A DNA stretch of 64,000 nucleotides from JANNSX01 sp041397825 (GCA_041397825.1 JAWKVX010000004.1:762091-826090); one strand, 5' to 3'; shown: positions 51,857 to 61,265, counted from the first letter of the stretch. Numbers and translations are program-made. Notes: generated by a model from the sequence alone, not told the origin.

Positions 51857-52570
51857 TCACTTGCCGTCAGCGGGCGGCTCGAGCCGCCCGTCGCGCAAAC
51901 TGAAGATCCGGTCGAAGCGATCGAAGATCTTCTCATCATGGGTTACGGCGATGATCGCCGCCTGCTGCTCGGCGGCCAGCTTGCGCAACAGATCCATGAC
52001 GATTCCCGCCCGCTTGGAATCGAGTGCCGCGGTCGGCTCGTCGGCCAGAATGATGCGTGGCCGATTGGCGAGCGCGCGTGCGATGGCGACACGCTGCGCC
52101 TCGCCGCCGGATAGCTTGGCCGGCAGGGCATGCTTGCGATTGCCGATCTCCAGATAGTCGAGAAGCTCTCCGGCGCGCCGATGCATCTCCTCGGGTCCGT
52201 AGCCCGCCAGCTGCAGCACGATGCCGACATTGTCCGCGGCATCGAGAAAGGGCAGCAGATTGTGGAACTGAAAGATGAAGCCGATCTTGTCGAGTCTCAG
52301 CCGCCGGAGATCCGCTTGCAGCCAGCGGTTCTCGTAGACCAGGTCGCCATCCAGATGCATCGCGCCCGACGACGGCTCGAGAATGCAGCCGATGACGTTG
52401 AGCAGCGTCGTCTTGCCGGAGCCGGAGGGCCCGAGCAGGGCGACAACCTCGCCCGGGTAGACGTCGAGGGTCACCTCCCGCAGGGCGTCGACGCGGGTCG
52501 GCCCGTCGCCGAAATGCTTGGAAATGCGATCGATGCGCACCAGCGGCTCGGAGGCATCGGCGGCGGACAT
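51857..52570 (-). CDS. ABC exporter ATP-binding protein (MacB/LolD/DevA type)
   Basis: 237 residues. Walker A LLGPSGSGKTT, Q-loop FQFHNLLPFLDAADNV, signature LSGGEAQRVAIARALANRP, Walker B IILADEPTAALD. The order and sequence fit the mechanotransmission-type ABC exporters. It starts one base after the permease stop, so it is the last gene of a three-gene operon with the permease and an adaptor. Confidence 0.93.
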   Translation of the reverse strand: MSAADASEPLVRIDRISKHFGDGPTRVDALREVTLDVYPGEVVALLGPSGSGKTTLLNVIGCILEPSSGAMHLDGDLVYENRWLQADLRRLRLDKIGFIFQFHNLLPFLDAADNVGIVLQLAGYGPEEMHRRAGELLDYLEIGNRKHALPAKLSGGEAQRVAIARALANRPRIILADEPTAALDSKRAGIVMDLLRKLAAEQQAAIIAVTHDEKIFDRFDRIFSLRDGRLEPPADGK

Positions 52571-52571
52571 G

Positions 52572-53705
52572 CTAGCCTCCGAGCGCGGTTGCGGGATCGA
52601 TTTTCAGAGCCGCACGCACCCCGAGCCCGCTCGAGACGAGGCAAACGACGAAGACGATACCGGCCAGGATCAGCACATTGTCCGGTTCGAGCACCACTCG
52701 GCGCGGAAAGTAGTCCTTGATAACGGCAATCAGCGTGGCGCCGAAGCCGAAGCCGATGACGCCGAGCGCCAGCGCCTGCTGAACGATCATGCCGACGATG
52801 GTCCGGTCGGGAGCGCCGATGAGCTTCAGAGTCGCGATCTGCTTCAGCTTTTCCATGGTCATCGTATAGATGATGAGGGCGATGATGACGGCCGACACGA
52901 CGAGCAGGATGGTCGTGAACAGGCCGATCTGCCGCCGAGCGCGGTCGACGAGCGATTGCGTGAGGATCGCCTCCTGCTCGGCCTCGGTCAGGGCGGAGAG
53001 ATGCTTCCAGCGCTCGACCGCCGCGGCCACGCTCTCGGCCGCCGCGCCCGGCGCCAGGCGTGCGACCACGGCATTGACCGAGTCGGTTCCCGCCCGTGCC
53101 GAGCCGCGTGCCAGCTCGACGCGGGCCGCCGGTGGCGCCAGATCGAATTGCAGCTTCTGCGAATCGAGCAGGGTGATGAACGCCACCGGATCTCCGCCGG
53201 AGGCAACCTGGTTCTCGGTCAAACCCACCACCGTGAATGTGTTTCGGCCGAGCGTGACGCGATCGCCGGGGACGAGCCCGGTGCGCCGATCGGCAAGCAT
53301 CTCGTAGTGGCTGCGGCCGATCGCACGACCTTCGACGACGCTGACGGGAGCGCCGGGGCGACCCGGTTCGAAACCGACGACATACAGGCGCAGCTTCCGG
53401 CCCTGCACCTCGGCCTCGACCGATTGATAGGTCAGCGAGCCCGCCGCCGCCACACCGGCGAGGCGTGCGATTCCCTCGCGCGTGTCACCGGGGATGCGCG
53501 AGGCCTCGGCGAACGGACCACGCGTCTGGGCTTCCACCACCCAGACATCGACCGCATGCGCACGCACCAGCGTCAGCGCCTCGACCACCAGTCCCCGGTA
53601 GATGCCGACCATGGCCAGAACAACGGCGAGCAGCAGCCCCAGTCCGAAGCAGGTGAGCAGAAACCGGAACAGGTTGTGGCGGACATCCCGGTAGGCGAGG
53701 TTCAC
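52572..53705 (-). CDS. FtsX-like ABC permease (DevC type)
   Basis: 377 residues. One membrane helix near the N-terminus (FLLTCFGLGLLLAVVLAMVGIYRGLVVEAL), a large periplasmic domain (about 45-250), then three C-terminal helices (IGLFTTILLVVSAVIIALIIYTM, ALALGVIGFGFGATLIAVI, VLILAGIVFVVCLVSSGLGV) in the FtsX/MacB pattern. It pairs with the ATPase gene downstream. It overlaps the adaptor gene's stop by four bases (ATGA). Confidence 0.93.
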   Translation of the reverse strand: MNLAYRDVRHNLFRFLLTCFGLGLLLAVVLAMVGIYRGLVVEALTLVRAHAVDVWVVEAQTRGPFAEASRIPGDTREGIARLAGVAAAGSLTYQSVEAEVQGRKLRLYVVGFEPGRPGAPVSVVEGRAIGRSHYEMLADRRTGLVPGDRVTLGRNTFTVVGLTENQVASGGDPVAFITLLDSQKLQFDLAPPAARVELARGSARAGTDSVNAVVARLAPGAAAESVAAAVERWKHLSALTEAEQEAILTQSLVDRARRQIGLFTTILLVVSAVIIALIIYTMTMEKLKQIATLKLIGAPDRTIVGMIVQQALALGVIGFGFGATLIAVIKDYFPRRVVLEPDNVLILAGIVFVVCLVSSGLGVRAALKIDPATALGG

Positions 53706-54856
53706 GGACTGGCCTCCGTGGCCGCGCTGGCGCGGCGTCCTTCCCGCAGGCCCGCCGCAGGAGCGACAACGACCTCCGCGCCTTGCGTCAGGCCACCCGC
53801 GACCTCGAGCCGTGCGTCCTCCGTTCGATGACGGAACGACAGGCGCTGGCGCTCGAGGCGGCCATCGCGGATGGTCCAGACCGTCCCCTGCCGGCCGTCG
53901 AACCCCTGCACGGCCGCTTCCGGCACGAGCAGGGCCTTGTCGAGCACCGTCACGGTGATCCAGAACTCGGCCTGCTCGCCCAGATGCACCCTGGGCGGCG
54001 GATTCTCGCCCTTGATGTACACTCTCCGCTCCTCGCTGACGCGATCGCTCTCCAGGCCGACACGCGCCACCTGCCCTGTGAACAGATCGAGCGGCCGAGA
54101 GCGCAGGCGGGCCTCGACCGTCTGCCCTTCGGCGATATAGCCCGACCGGGCCTCGTCCACATAGGCGAGCCCCCAGTAGGAATCGTTGGCGACCAGGCTG
54201 AAGACCGGCTCCCCGGACTTCACGACCGTGCCGAGCTCCTTGTGCCGCTCGATCACGATGCCGTCGAATGGCGCGATCAATGCGTGTTGGTCGAGAACCG
54301 CGACCTCGAGCGCAAGCTCGCTGCGCGCGGTCTCGAGATTGGCCCCGGCAACCTCAACCTCGCTTAGGGCGACCGACAGCTCGGCCTTCGCGACATCCTC
54401 GTCGCGCTGCGCCTCCTCCGCCGTCTGCTCGGAGACGATATCGCGGCGCACCAGTGCCTTCTTTCGCTTGTTGGCCTCCTCGCGCTGGGCCAGCACGGCC
54501 CGCGATTTGGCGACATTGGCCTCGGCTCGCTGCACACCGACCTCGGCGCTGAGCAGGCCGGCCTTCGCCTTCGCGACCCTGGCCTCCTGCTTGGCCGGGC
54601 TCAGCCGGGCCAGCACGCTTCCCTGCTTCACCACGTCGCCATGATCCGCCTGGAGATCGACGATCGCCCCCTCGACCTCGAAACCGATCCTCGACAACAC
54701 CCGCGCCTCGACCGTGCCCAAGCCAAATACGCGCACCGGCACATTCATCTCCACATGGGCGACCGGCAGAGTGACCGGACGATTGGTCAAGAACGCATAG
54801 ACGGCGACCGCGAGTCCGATGAGACCGACGCTGACAAGGACGGATCGTCGCCACAT
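53702..54856 (-). CDS. HlyD/RND-type periplasmic adaptor (DevB-like)
   Basis: 384 residues. A membrane anchor (SVLVSVGLIGLAVAVYAFLT) precedes the barrel-sandwich hybrid half-motif (GFEVEGAIVDLQADHGDVVKQGSVLARL), a long alpha-hairpin (about 95-200) and the second half (ALIAPFDGIVIERHKELGTVVKSGEPVFSLV). It would bridge the ABC permease to an outer-membrane channel, which is not encoded here. ATG 54856 has GAGGA 10 bases upstream; a longer frame to 54961 is not needed. Confidence 0.92.
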   Translation of the reverse strand: MWRRSVLVSVGLIGLAVAVYAFLTNRPVTLPVAHVEMNVPVRVFGLGTVEARVLSRIGFEVEGAIVDLQADHGDVVKQGSVLARLSPAKQEARVAKAKAGLLSAEVGVQRAEANVAKSRAVLAQREEANKRKKALVRRDIVSEQTAEEAQRDEDVAKAELSVALSEVEVAGANLETARSELALEVAVLDQHALIAPFDGIVIERHKELGTVVKSGEPVFSLVANDSYWGLAYVDEARSGYIAEGQTVEARLRSRPLDLFTGQVARVGLESDRVSEERRVYIKGENPPPRVHLGEQAEFWITVTVLDKALLVPEAAVQGFDGRQGTVWTIRDGRLERQRLSFRHRTEDARLEVAGGLTQGAEVVVAPAAGLREGRRASAATEASP

Positions 54857-55086
54857 CTTGCTTCGTCCTCGAGATTCTTGAGCCCTGGGCGCCTTCGCCG
54901 GTGCATCGCCCCGATGCGAGTTGCACACCGCATTCCGGACTGCATCCCCAATCGAGGTCAAGGTGCGATTGGGCGGCCGATGGACGCAAGTCCGGGCTCG
55001 CGCCGTTTCTCGCCCGGCGGCTCGATTGTTGCCCGGAAGATGACGGCGTAATGTCGGGCGGCCATCCTTCCACCCCGGAGCCCTCC

Positions 55087-56880
55087 ATGTCCGAACTTGC
55101 GCCCTGGAGCCAATGTGCCGCCCGTCTGATCGACGTCGCCATGGGCCGAAGCCCGGCTGATCTGGTCATTCGGAATGGCCGCTGGGTCAATGTGCACTCG
55201 GGCGAGATCATTGCCGGTACCGACATCGCCATCGCCGCTGGCCGGTTCGCCTATGTGGGGCCGGACGCGTCGCACTGTGTCGGCACCGGCACAACTGTCA
55301 TCGAGGCGAATAGCCGCTATCTCGTGCCCGGTCTCTGCGATGGCCACATGCATGTCGAGAGCGGCATGGTGACGGTGACGGAGTTCGCGCGTGCGGTCAT
55401 CCCGCACGGTACGACGTCGATGTTCATAGACCCACACGAAATCGCCAATGTTCTCGGTCTCGACGGCGTCCGTCTCATGCATGACGAGGCGATGGCGCTG
55501 CCGGTCAACGTCTTCGTGCAGATGCCGAGCTGCGTGCCGAGCGCGCCCGGCCTCGAGACTGCGGGCGCGCATCTGGGCGAGCGGGAGGTTCAGGACGCCA
55601 TGGCTTGGCCGAACATCATCGGTCTGGGCGAGATGATGAACTTCCCCGGCGTCGTCTATCAGGACGGGCAGATGCTCGCCGAGATGGCAGCGACCCAGCG
55701 CGCCGGCAAGGTGATCGGCGGCCACTATGCCTCGCCCGATCTCGGTCGGCCGTTCCATGGCTATGCGGCGGGCGGCGCGGCGGACGATCACGAGGGTACG
55801 CGACTGGAGGATGCCGTTGCGCGCGTGCGCCAGGGCATGCGGGCTATGCTCCGCCTCGGCTCGGCTTGGTATGACGTGGCCGCACAGGTGAAGGCCGTGA
55901 CCGAGCTGGGCCTTGATCCGCGCAACTTCATCCTCTGCACCGACGACTGTCATTCCGGGACCCTGGTGGGCGAGGGGCACATGGATCGCGTGGTGCGTCA
56001 TGCGATCGCCTGCGGACTTAAGCCGATCACCGCCATTCAGATGGCGACGTTGAACACCGCACAGCATTTCGGCCTGGAGCGTGAGCTCGGCTCGATCACG
56101 CCCGGCCGGCGCGCCGACCTGATCCTGACCTCGTCCCTCCCGACTTTGCCGGTCGAGATGGTGATCGCACGCGGCACCGTGCTGGCCGAGTCGGGCAAGC
56201 TCACGGCCGAGATCACGGCACCGCCCTATCCACAGAGTGCGCGCGGCACGGTCAAGATCGCGCGCCCGATCGTCGCCGCAGATTTCGACATCGCAGCGCC
56301 GGCCGGCGCGACCTCGGTCGAAGCTCGGGTCATCGGCGTCATCGAGAACCAGGCCCCGACCAAGGCGATGACGCGCAAGCTCGCCGTCGACAACGGGCTC
56401 GTGACGATGGATCGCGCGCGCGACGTCTGCCAGATCGCGCTGATCGAGCGGCATCGGGCGAGCGGCACGATCGTCAACGGCTTCGTCTCGGGTTTCGGCT
56501 ACGATGTCGATTGTTCGGTCGCAAGCACAGTTGCGCACGACAGTCATCACATGCTGGTGGTCGGCACCTCGAAGACAGACATGGCGCAGGCGGCGAACCG
56601 GCTCGCAGAGATCGGCGGCGGTGTCGTGGTGGTGAGCGCGGGCCGAGAGCTCGCACTCGTCGAGCTGCCGATTGCCGGACTGATGTCGGACGAGCGCGCC
56701 GAGATGGTCGCGGCCAAGGCCAGCCGGATGGTCGAGGCCATGCGCGCCTGCGGCTGCCGGCTCAACAACGCCTACATGCAGCACTCGCTGTTGGCGCTGG
56801 TCGTCATCCCGGAGCTGAGGATTTCCGACGTCGGCTTGATCGATGTCACGGCGTTCAAGCGGACGGAGCTGCTCGTCTGA
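55087..56880 (+). CDS. ade: Adenine deaminase
   Basis: 597 residues, the amidohydrolase-type adenine deaminase (Ade/YicP). The metal and active-site strings are GLCDGHMHVESGMVTVTEFARAVIPHGTTSMFIDPHEIANVLGL, GGHYASPDLGRPF and LCTDDCHSGTLVGEGHMDRVVRHAI, and the C-terminal domain ends with HSLLALVVIPELRISDVGLID. It turns adenine into hypoxanthine and ammonia. ATG 55087 follows GGAG; the frame to 54901 overlaps the divergent adaptor and is not needed. Confidence 0.95.
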   Translation: MSELAPWSQCAARLIDVAMGRSPADLVIRNGRWVNVHSGEIIAGTDIAIAAGRFAYVGPDASHCVGTGTTVIEANSRYLVPGLCDGHMHVESGMVTVTEFARAVIPHGTTSMFIDPHEIANVLGLDGVRLMHDEAMALPVNVFVQMPSCVPSAPGLETAGAHLGEREVQDAMAWPNIIGLGEMMNFPGVVYQDGQMLAEMAATQRAGKVIGGHYASPDLGRPFHGYAAGGAADDHEGTRLEDAVARVRQGMRAMLRLGSAWYDVAAQVKAVTELGLDPRNFILCTDDCHSGTLVGEGHMDRVVRHAIACGLKPITAIQMATLNTAQHFGLERELGSITPGRRADLILTSSLPTLPVEMVIARGTVLAESGKLTAEITAPPYPQSARGTVKIARPIVAADFDIAAPAGATSVEARVIGVIENQAPTKAMTRKLAVDNGLVTMDRARDVCQIALIERHRASGTIVNGFVSGFGYDVDCSVASTVAHDSHHMLVVGTSKTDMAQAANRLAEIGGGVVVVSAGRELALVELPIAGLMSDERAEMVAAKASRMVEAMRACGCRLNNAYMQHSLLALVVIPELRISDVGLIDVTAFKRTELLV

Positions 56881-56937
56881 CCGTCACCGGTGATGGCGGA
56901 GCTTGCCGGTCGGCCTGCGATAAGCTAGCAAACGACC

Positions 56938-57441
56938 ATGCCCGCCCTGCTCGAACCTCGCACCTTCCCGGACTACCTCTCGGCGCTCCGCGTCGGCTAC
57001 GAGGAGGAGATCTCGGGAGAAGCCTATTTTGCGCGGCTGGCGAGCTTCCACCACGGCCGCGCCAAGGCGGCGCTCTCGCTGCTGGCTGAGGTCGAGCGGG
57101 CGACCGAGACGGTTGTCAGGCCACTGATCCAACGGCATCGGCTCGCCACCAAGAGCGCCGACGCCTTGCGTCGGGAAGGAAGGAGCGAGGCCGACCACCG
57201 CCGTGACATGAGTTGGCCGGCGCTGCTCGAGGACATGGTGACCAATTTTCCGGTCTTCGTCACCGAGCTCGAGGCCGTCGAGCATCTGGTCCCGCCCGCG
57301 GACCGGCCGCAGCTTCGTCTGCTCACCGCCCACGAGGTCGCCGCCGTCCGCTTTGCCACGCGCGAGACGGCCGGCGATCCGGACAGCTTCAAGCCACTCG
57401 AGGACTACCTGGCCGCCTGCGCCATGCATGCCGGAGCCTAG
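56938..57441 (+). CDS. Helical protein of unknown function, ferritin-like appearance
   Basis: 167 residues, nearly all helical, 57 bases after ade on the same strand. Helices carry Glu/His positions reminiscent of di-iron bundles: GYEEEISGEAYFARLASFHHGRAK, LLAEVERATE, FVTELEAVEHL and LTAHEVAAVRFATRETAGD. I do not see the exact ExxH pair of ferritins, so a metal site is only a suggestion. ATG 56938 is the clear start. It could be a small member of a ferritin/DUF-like superfamily. Confidence 0.55.
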   Translation: MPALLEPRTFPDYLSALRVGYEEEISGEAYFARLASFHHGRAKAALSLLAEVERATETVVRPLIQRHRLATKSADALRREGRSEADHRRDMSWPALLEDMVTNFPVFVTELEAVEHLVPPADRPQLRLLTAHEVAAVRFATRETAGDPDSFKPLEDYLAACAMHAGA

Positions 57442-57455
57442 CGCGGCCGCCCACC

Positions 57456-58940
57456 TCAGCGCATCACGAACGGATTGGCGATCGGGGCCGAGCTCGTATT
57501 GACCCAGACGGTCTTGGGCCGGGTGTAGTCCCACATCGCCTGAAAGCCACTTTCCCGGCCATAGCCCGACATCTTGTGGCCGCCGAACTCGGCGATCGGC
57601 GAGACCATGCGATAGGTGTTCACCCAGACGATGCCGGCCCGCGTCGCCTTGGCGACCCGCATCGCGCGCGCGCTGTCCCTCGTGAAAATGCCGGCGGCGA
57701 GCCCATGCCGGGTGTCATTGGCAAGGCCGATCAACTCCTCCTCGGTCTTGAAGCGGAGCACCGTCAGAACCGGACCAAACAGCTCGGTATCGACGATCTT
57801 GAGCGATTGCCGCGGCGCCTCGACGATGGTCGGCTCGTAGAACCAGCCGCGATTGAGCTGCGGCGGGCGCTTGCCGCCGGTCAGGAGCTTGCCCCCCTCC
57901 TCCTGGGCGTGCGCCACCTCGCGCTCGATGCGCTCGAGCTGGCCTGTGGTGGCGAGCGGGCCCATCTGCGTTGCCTCCTCGAGCGGATCGCCGATGATGA
58001 TCTTGCCGGCCTGCGCCGTCATCTTGTCGAGGAATTTGTCGGCGATGCTCTCATGCAGATAGGCTCGGGACCCGGCTACGCAGGACTGGCCGCTCGCCCC
58101 GAAGATGCCGCTAATCGAACCGTTGACGGCGCTTTCCAAATCGGCGTCCTCGAACACCATGAAGGGCGATTTGCCGCCGAGCTCGAGGGACACCTGGGCG
58201 AAATTCTCGGCCGAGTTGCGAACCACCTGACGCGCCGCATTGGGACCGCCCGTAAAGCTGACGCGGGCGACGAGCGGGTGGGAGGTGAGAACTCGCCCGC
58301 ACGGCTCGCCGCCGCCCGTGACGATGTTGACGACGCCCTGTGGAAATCCTGCCTCCTCGATCAACCGGCCGAAGGCGAGCATTGCGGCCGGTGCGTTGTC
58401 CGATGCCTTGAGCACCACCGTGTTGCCGGCAGCGAGCGCAGGGCCGATCTTCACCGCCGTGAGGAAAAGCTGCGAGTTCCAAGGCACCACCGCGGCAATC
58501 ACGCCGAGCGGCTCGCGCAGCGTGAAGGCCAGCATGTCCGGCTTGTCGATCGGCAACGTCTCGCCGGTGATCTTGTCGGCGGCGCCGGCATAGAAGTGGA
58601 AGAACTCGGCGATGTACTTCGCCTGCCAGCGCGTCTCCTTCAGGAGCTTGCCGGTGTCGATGGTCTCGATCCGGCCGAGCTCCTCCGACTTCGCAGCAAG
58701 CAGATCGGCGAGCTTGCGAAGGCAGCGCCCACGTTCATGCGGCAACATCCTGGCCCATGGTCCCTCGCGGAAGGCCCGGTCGGCTGCCTTGACGGCGCGA
58801 TCCACGTCGTCCGCGGTGGCCTCGGGCACGATGGCCCAGGGCTCGCCGGTCGACGGATTGAAACTCTGCGTCGTGCCACCGTCGGAGGCGGCAACCCATT
58901 GGCCATCGATCAGCATGTCGTAGCGGGCGAGGTCGGCCAT
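57456..58940 (-). CDS. NAD(P)-dependent aldehyde dehydrogenase
   Basis: 494 residues of ALDH superfamily. Catalytic Cys287 is in GASGQSCVAGSR, general-base Glu253 in LELGGKSPF, with Asn156 in VVPWNSQLF and the cofactor-binding SFTGGPNAARQ. It resembles the betaine aldehyde / 2-hydroxymuconic semialdehyde / 5-carboxymethyl-2-hydroxymuconate dehydrogenase branch. It is divergent from the RidA-led gene set, so it may belong to the same pathway. Confidence 0.93.
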   Translation of the reverse strand: MADLARYDMLIDGQWVAASDGGTTQSFNPSTGEPWAIVPEATADDVDRAVKAADRAFREGPWARMLPHERGRCLRKLADLLAAKSEELGRIETIDTGKLLKETRWQAKYIAEFFHFYAGAADKITGETLPIDKPDMLAFTLREPLGVIAAVVPWNSQLFLTAVKIGPALAAGNTVVLKASDNAPAAMLAFGRLIEEAGFPQGVVNIVTGGGEPCGRVLTSHPLVARVSFTGGPNAARQVVRNSAENFAQVSLELGGKSPFMVFEDADLESAVNGSISGIFGASGQSCVAGSRAYLHESIADKFLDKMTAQAGKIIIGDPLEEATQMGPLATTGQLERIEREVAHAQEEGGKLLTGGKRPPQLNRGWFYEPTIVEAPRQSLKIVDTELFGPVLTVLRFKTEEELIGLANDTRHGLAAGIFTRDSARAMRVAKATRAGIVWVNTYRMVSPIAEFGGHKMSGYGRESGFQAMWDYTRPKTVWVNTSSAPIANPFVMR

Positions 58941-59091
58941 CGGTCAGGCTCCTAATCGGTTGGCGGAGAGGATTGTCGGCCATGGTGGGCCAAGGCAACC
59001 AGGCGCTTCGAGGTTTTCCGACAGATTGCCGTCGAAATAACAGAATGCAAGGATGAACCGCGACCTAGTCTGTCTGTCCGAGAGGTGCTCC

Positions 59092-59481
59092 ATGCGCAAA
59101 GAGAAGAAGATCATCGGCGGACCGCTCGTGATTGCCGGCCGGACACTGTCGCTGTCGCGGGCCGTGCGCGCTGGCGATTTCGTGTTCCTGACCGGCCAGA
59201 TTCCGATGCAGGACGGCAAACCCATGACGACCGGCACGATCGAGGCGCAGACCCGCGCCGTTCTCGACGATATCACGGAAACCCTCAGGGAGGCCGGCTG
59301 CACGCGGGCGGATGTCGTCAAGGCGATGGTCTGGCTGCGCGAGCGTGCGGACTTTCCCGGCTTCAACAGCGTCTATGCCGAGTATTTCCCCGAGGCGCCA
59401 CCAGCGCGCTCCGCTGTCGTCAGCGATCTCCTCGTCGATTGCCGTGTCGAGATCGAGGTCGTCGCCTATAGGCCGGAGTAA
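59092..59481 (+). CDS. RidA family protein
   Basis: 129 residues. YjgF/RidA pattern: LSLSRAVRAGDFVFLTGQIPMQDG, IEAQTRAVLDDITETLREAGCTRADVVKAMVWLRERADFPGFNSVYAEYFPEAPPARSAV. RidA proteins hydrolyse reactive imines/enamines; relatives include 2-aminomuconate deaminase and RutC. The terminal substrate-binding Glu region is VEIEVVAYRPE. ATG 59092 follows AGAGG. It starts a gene set with an alpha/beta hydrolase, a decarboxylase-like gene and an OsmC gene. Confidence 0.9.
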   Translation: MRKEKKIIGGPLVIAGRTLSLSRAVRAGDFVFLTGQIPMQDGKPMTTGTIEAQTRAVLDDITETLREAGCTRADVVKAMVWLRERADFPGFNSVYAEYFPEAPPARSAVVSDLLVDCRVEIEVVAYRPE

Positions 59482-59485
59482 TTGG

Positions 59486-60277
59486 ATGGTAAAGACACGC
59501 ACGGGCGAGACGGACTACACCATTTCTGGCGAGGGGCCTTGGCTTGTGCTGGTCCACGGCCTCGGCATGCGGCGCGAGATGTGGGCACCGCTGTTGCCGG
59601 CACTGGAGAGGCACTACAAGGTCCTGACCTATGATCTCGGCGGCCATGGGCTGAGCCCGCCGCCCGCCGATCCGGTGACGCTCCGGTCCTTCTCGGAGCA
59701 GCTGCTTGGCCTCATGGACGACGTCGGCATCGCGCGCGCACCGCTTGTCGGTTTCTCGCTCGGCGGCATGATCGTCCGACGTCTTGCCATGGATCATCCG
59801 GAGCACGCGAGCGCTCTCGTGGTGATCGCCTCACCCCACGGCCGCACCGAGGCCGAGACCGCGGCGGTCCAGACGCGCGTCGATCAGGCAACGGCGCACG
59901 GTCCTGCGGCGACCATCGATGCCGCCATCGAGCGCTGGTTCAATCCGGCCTACCGCGATGCCCATCCCGAGGCGATCGCCCTGATCCGCCGCGCGATCCT
60001 CGCCAACGATCCCAAGGTCTATCCGAAGATCTACCAGGTGCTGGTCGACGGCGAGCCGGAGGTGAGCGCCGGCCTTGCCGCTATCCGGCTGCCGCTCCTC
60101 GTGCTGACGGGCGACGCCGACCCCGGCAACACGGTCGCAATGGCGCAGGGGATGGCCGCCTGCGTGCCGGGCGCCGAGCTCAAGGTTTTCGGCGGACTTC
60201 GTCACATGGGCATCTGGGAGAATCCGGATACCTTCACCGGCGCCATGCTCGATTTTCTGAAGCGCCGTGTAACTTAG
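59486..60277 (+). CDS. Alpha/beta hydrolase (PcaD-like enol-lactonase family)
   Basis: 263 residues from ATG 59486, four bases after the RidA stop, with GGAG upstream. Oxyanion motif VLVHGLGMRREMW, nucleophile Ser in LVGFSLGGMIV, acid in LTGDADPGN and His in GLRHMGIWENP. It resembles 3-oxoadipate enol-lactonase (PcaD) and RutD-like hydrolases. The following gene is of the PcaC family, which commonly partners PcaD, though the full beta-ketoadipate pathway is not here. Confidence 0.9.
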   Translation: MVKTRTGETDYTISGEGPWLVLVHGLGMRREMWAPLLPALERHYKVLTYDLGGHGLSPPPADPVTLRSFSEQLLGLMDDVGIARAPLVGFSLGGMIVRRLAMDHPEHASALVVIASPHGRTEAETAAVQTRVDQATAHGPAATIDAAIERWFNPAYRDAHPEAIALIRRAILANDPKVYPKIYQVLVDGEPEVSAGLAAIRLPLLVLTGDADPGNTVAMAQGMAACVPGAELKVFGGLRHMGIWENPDTFTGAMLDFLKRRVT

Positions 60278-60309
60278 ACTGCTGTGCCGCTATCACGAGA
60301 GGTACCGAC

Positions 60310-60690
60310 GTGAGCAACGACCTATTCGAGAAGGGCCTCGAAGTCCGCAAGACCGTGGTCGGCAAGGACTATGTCGAGCGCTCGCTCGCCCAGGCCGACG
60401 ACTTCATGATGGCGTTCCAGGAACTGGTAACCCAGTACTGCTGGGGCCATGTCTGGACCCGAGATGGTCTTTCCCGCCGCGACCGGAGCCTATTGAACCT
60501 CGGCATGCTGACGGCCTTGGGCAAGATGGAGGAGCTGAAGCTGCACGTCCGCGGCGCCATCAACAACGGGCTCACGAATGACGAGATCAGGGAGGCGCTG
60601 CTGCAGGCGGCCATCTACGCCGGCATTCCGGCCGGGCTCTCTGCGTTCAAGGCGGCGCACGAGGTTCTCAAGGCTGAAGGTCGGCTATGA
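60310..60690 (+). CDS. Carboxymuconolactone decarboxylase family protein (PcaC-like)
   Basis: 126 residues from GTG 60310, preceded by GAGAGG. The sequence matches the PcaC branch: YVTQYCWGHVWTRDGLSRRDRSLLNLGMLTAL and LHVRGAINNGLTNDEIREALLQAAIYAGIPAGLSAFKAAHEVL. It lacks the CxxC of AhpD peroxidases, so a decarboxylase-like role on a lactone is more likely. It follows the PcaD-like gene by 32 bases, in the usual pcaD-pcaC order. Confidence 0.9.
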   Translation: MSNDLFEKGLEVRKTVVGKDYVERSLAQADDFMMAFQELVTQYCWGHVWTRDGLSRRDRSLLNLGMLTALGKMEELKLHVRGAINNGLTNDEIREALLQAAIYAGIPAGLSAFKAAHEVLKAEGRL

Positions 60691-60758
60691 GGGCCACGGC
60701 GGCCACGAATTCATGTTAAATTTGCTATCCTCGAATGCTGTACGTCGGAGGATGGCCA

Positions 60759-61265
60759 ATGGACGCCGACGAGATCAAGGCCCTGCAGGCCCCGCTCAAG
60801 ACGCGCTACCGCGACGATCCCGACACAGCCCGACTCACCTTGAAGCGCATGGGCCGACTCGGCGAGGGAGTCACCTGCTCGGTCGAGACGGGCCGGGCCA
60901 TGGTCGAGGCAGGGCTGCATCCGGCAACGGGCGGAACCGGCCTCTCCGCCTGCTCGGGCGACATGCTGCTCGAGGCGCTCGTCGCCTGTGCGGGCGTCAC
61001 GCTCAATGCAGTGGCGACGGCGCTCGGTCTGCCTGTGACGGGTGCTACGGTTTGCGCCGAGGGCGATCTCGACTTCCGAGGCACGCTCGGCGTCGCCAAG
61101 GACGCCGCCGTCGGCTTCACCGAGATACGCCTCGCCTTAGACGTCGTGGGCGAGCTTTCCGACGAGCAGCGGGCGACACTTGAAAAGCTCACCGAACGCT
61201 ACTGCGTCGTCTTCCAGACGCTCAAGTCGCCGCCCCGCCTTTCGGTTCGCACGTCCTCGGGGTGA
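60759..61265 (+). CDS. OsmC family protein
   Basis: 168 residues from ATG 60759 (CGGAGG 8 bases upstream; ATG 60735 is less likely). OsmC/Ohr pattern: GTGLSACSGDMLLEALVACAGVTLNAVATALGLPVTGATVCAEGDLDFRGTL, with one conserved Cys in the ACAG helix and another in SACSGD. OsmC proteins reduce organic hydroperoxides, but this subgroup often lacks a known substrate. It ends the gene set after a 68-base gap. Confidence 0.88.
   Translation: MDADEIKALQAPLKTRYRDDPDTARLTLKRMGRLGEGVTCSVETGRAMVEAGLHPATGGTGLSACSGDMLLEALVACAGVTLNAVATALGLPVTGATVCAEGDLDFRGTLGVAKDAAVGFTEIRLALDVVGELSDEQRATLEKLTERYCVVFQTLKSPPRLSVRTSSG

Noticed and set aside
54958..56784. 608-codon open frame on the minus strand opposite adenine deaminase
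   Set aside because: Antisense of a textbook adenine deaminase; the His-rich translation mirrors the codon bias of the sense strand.
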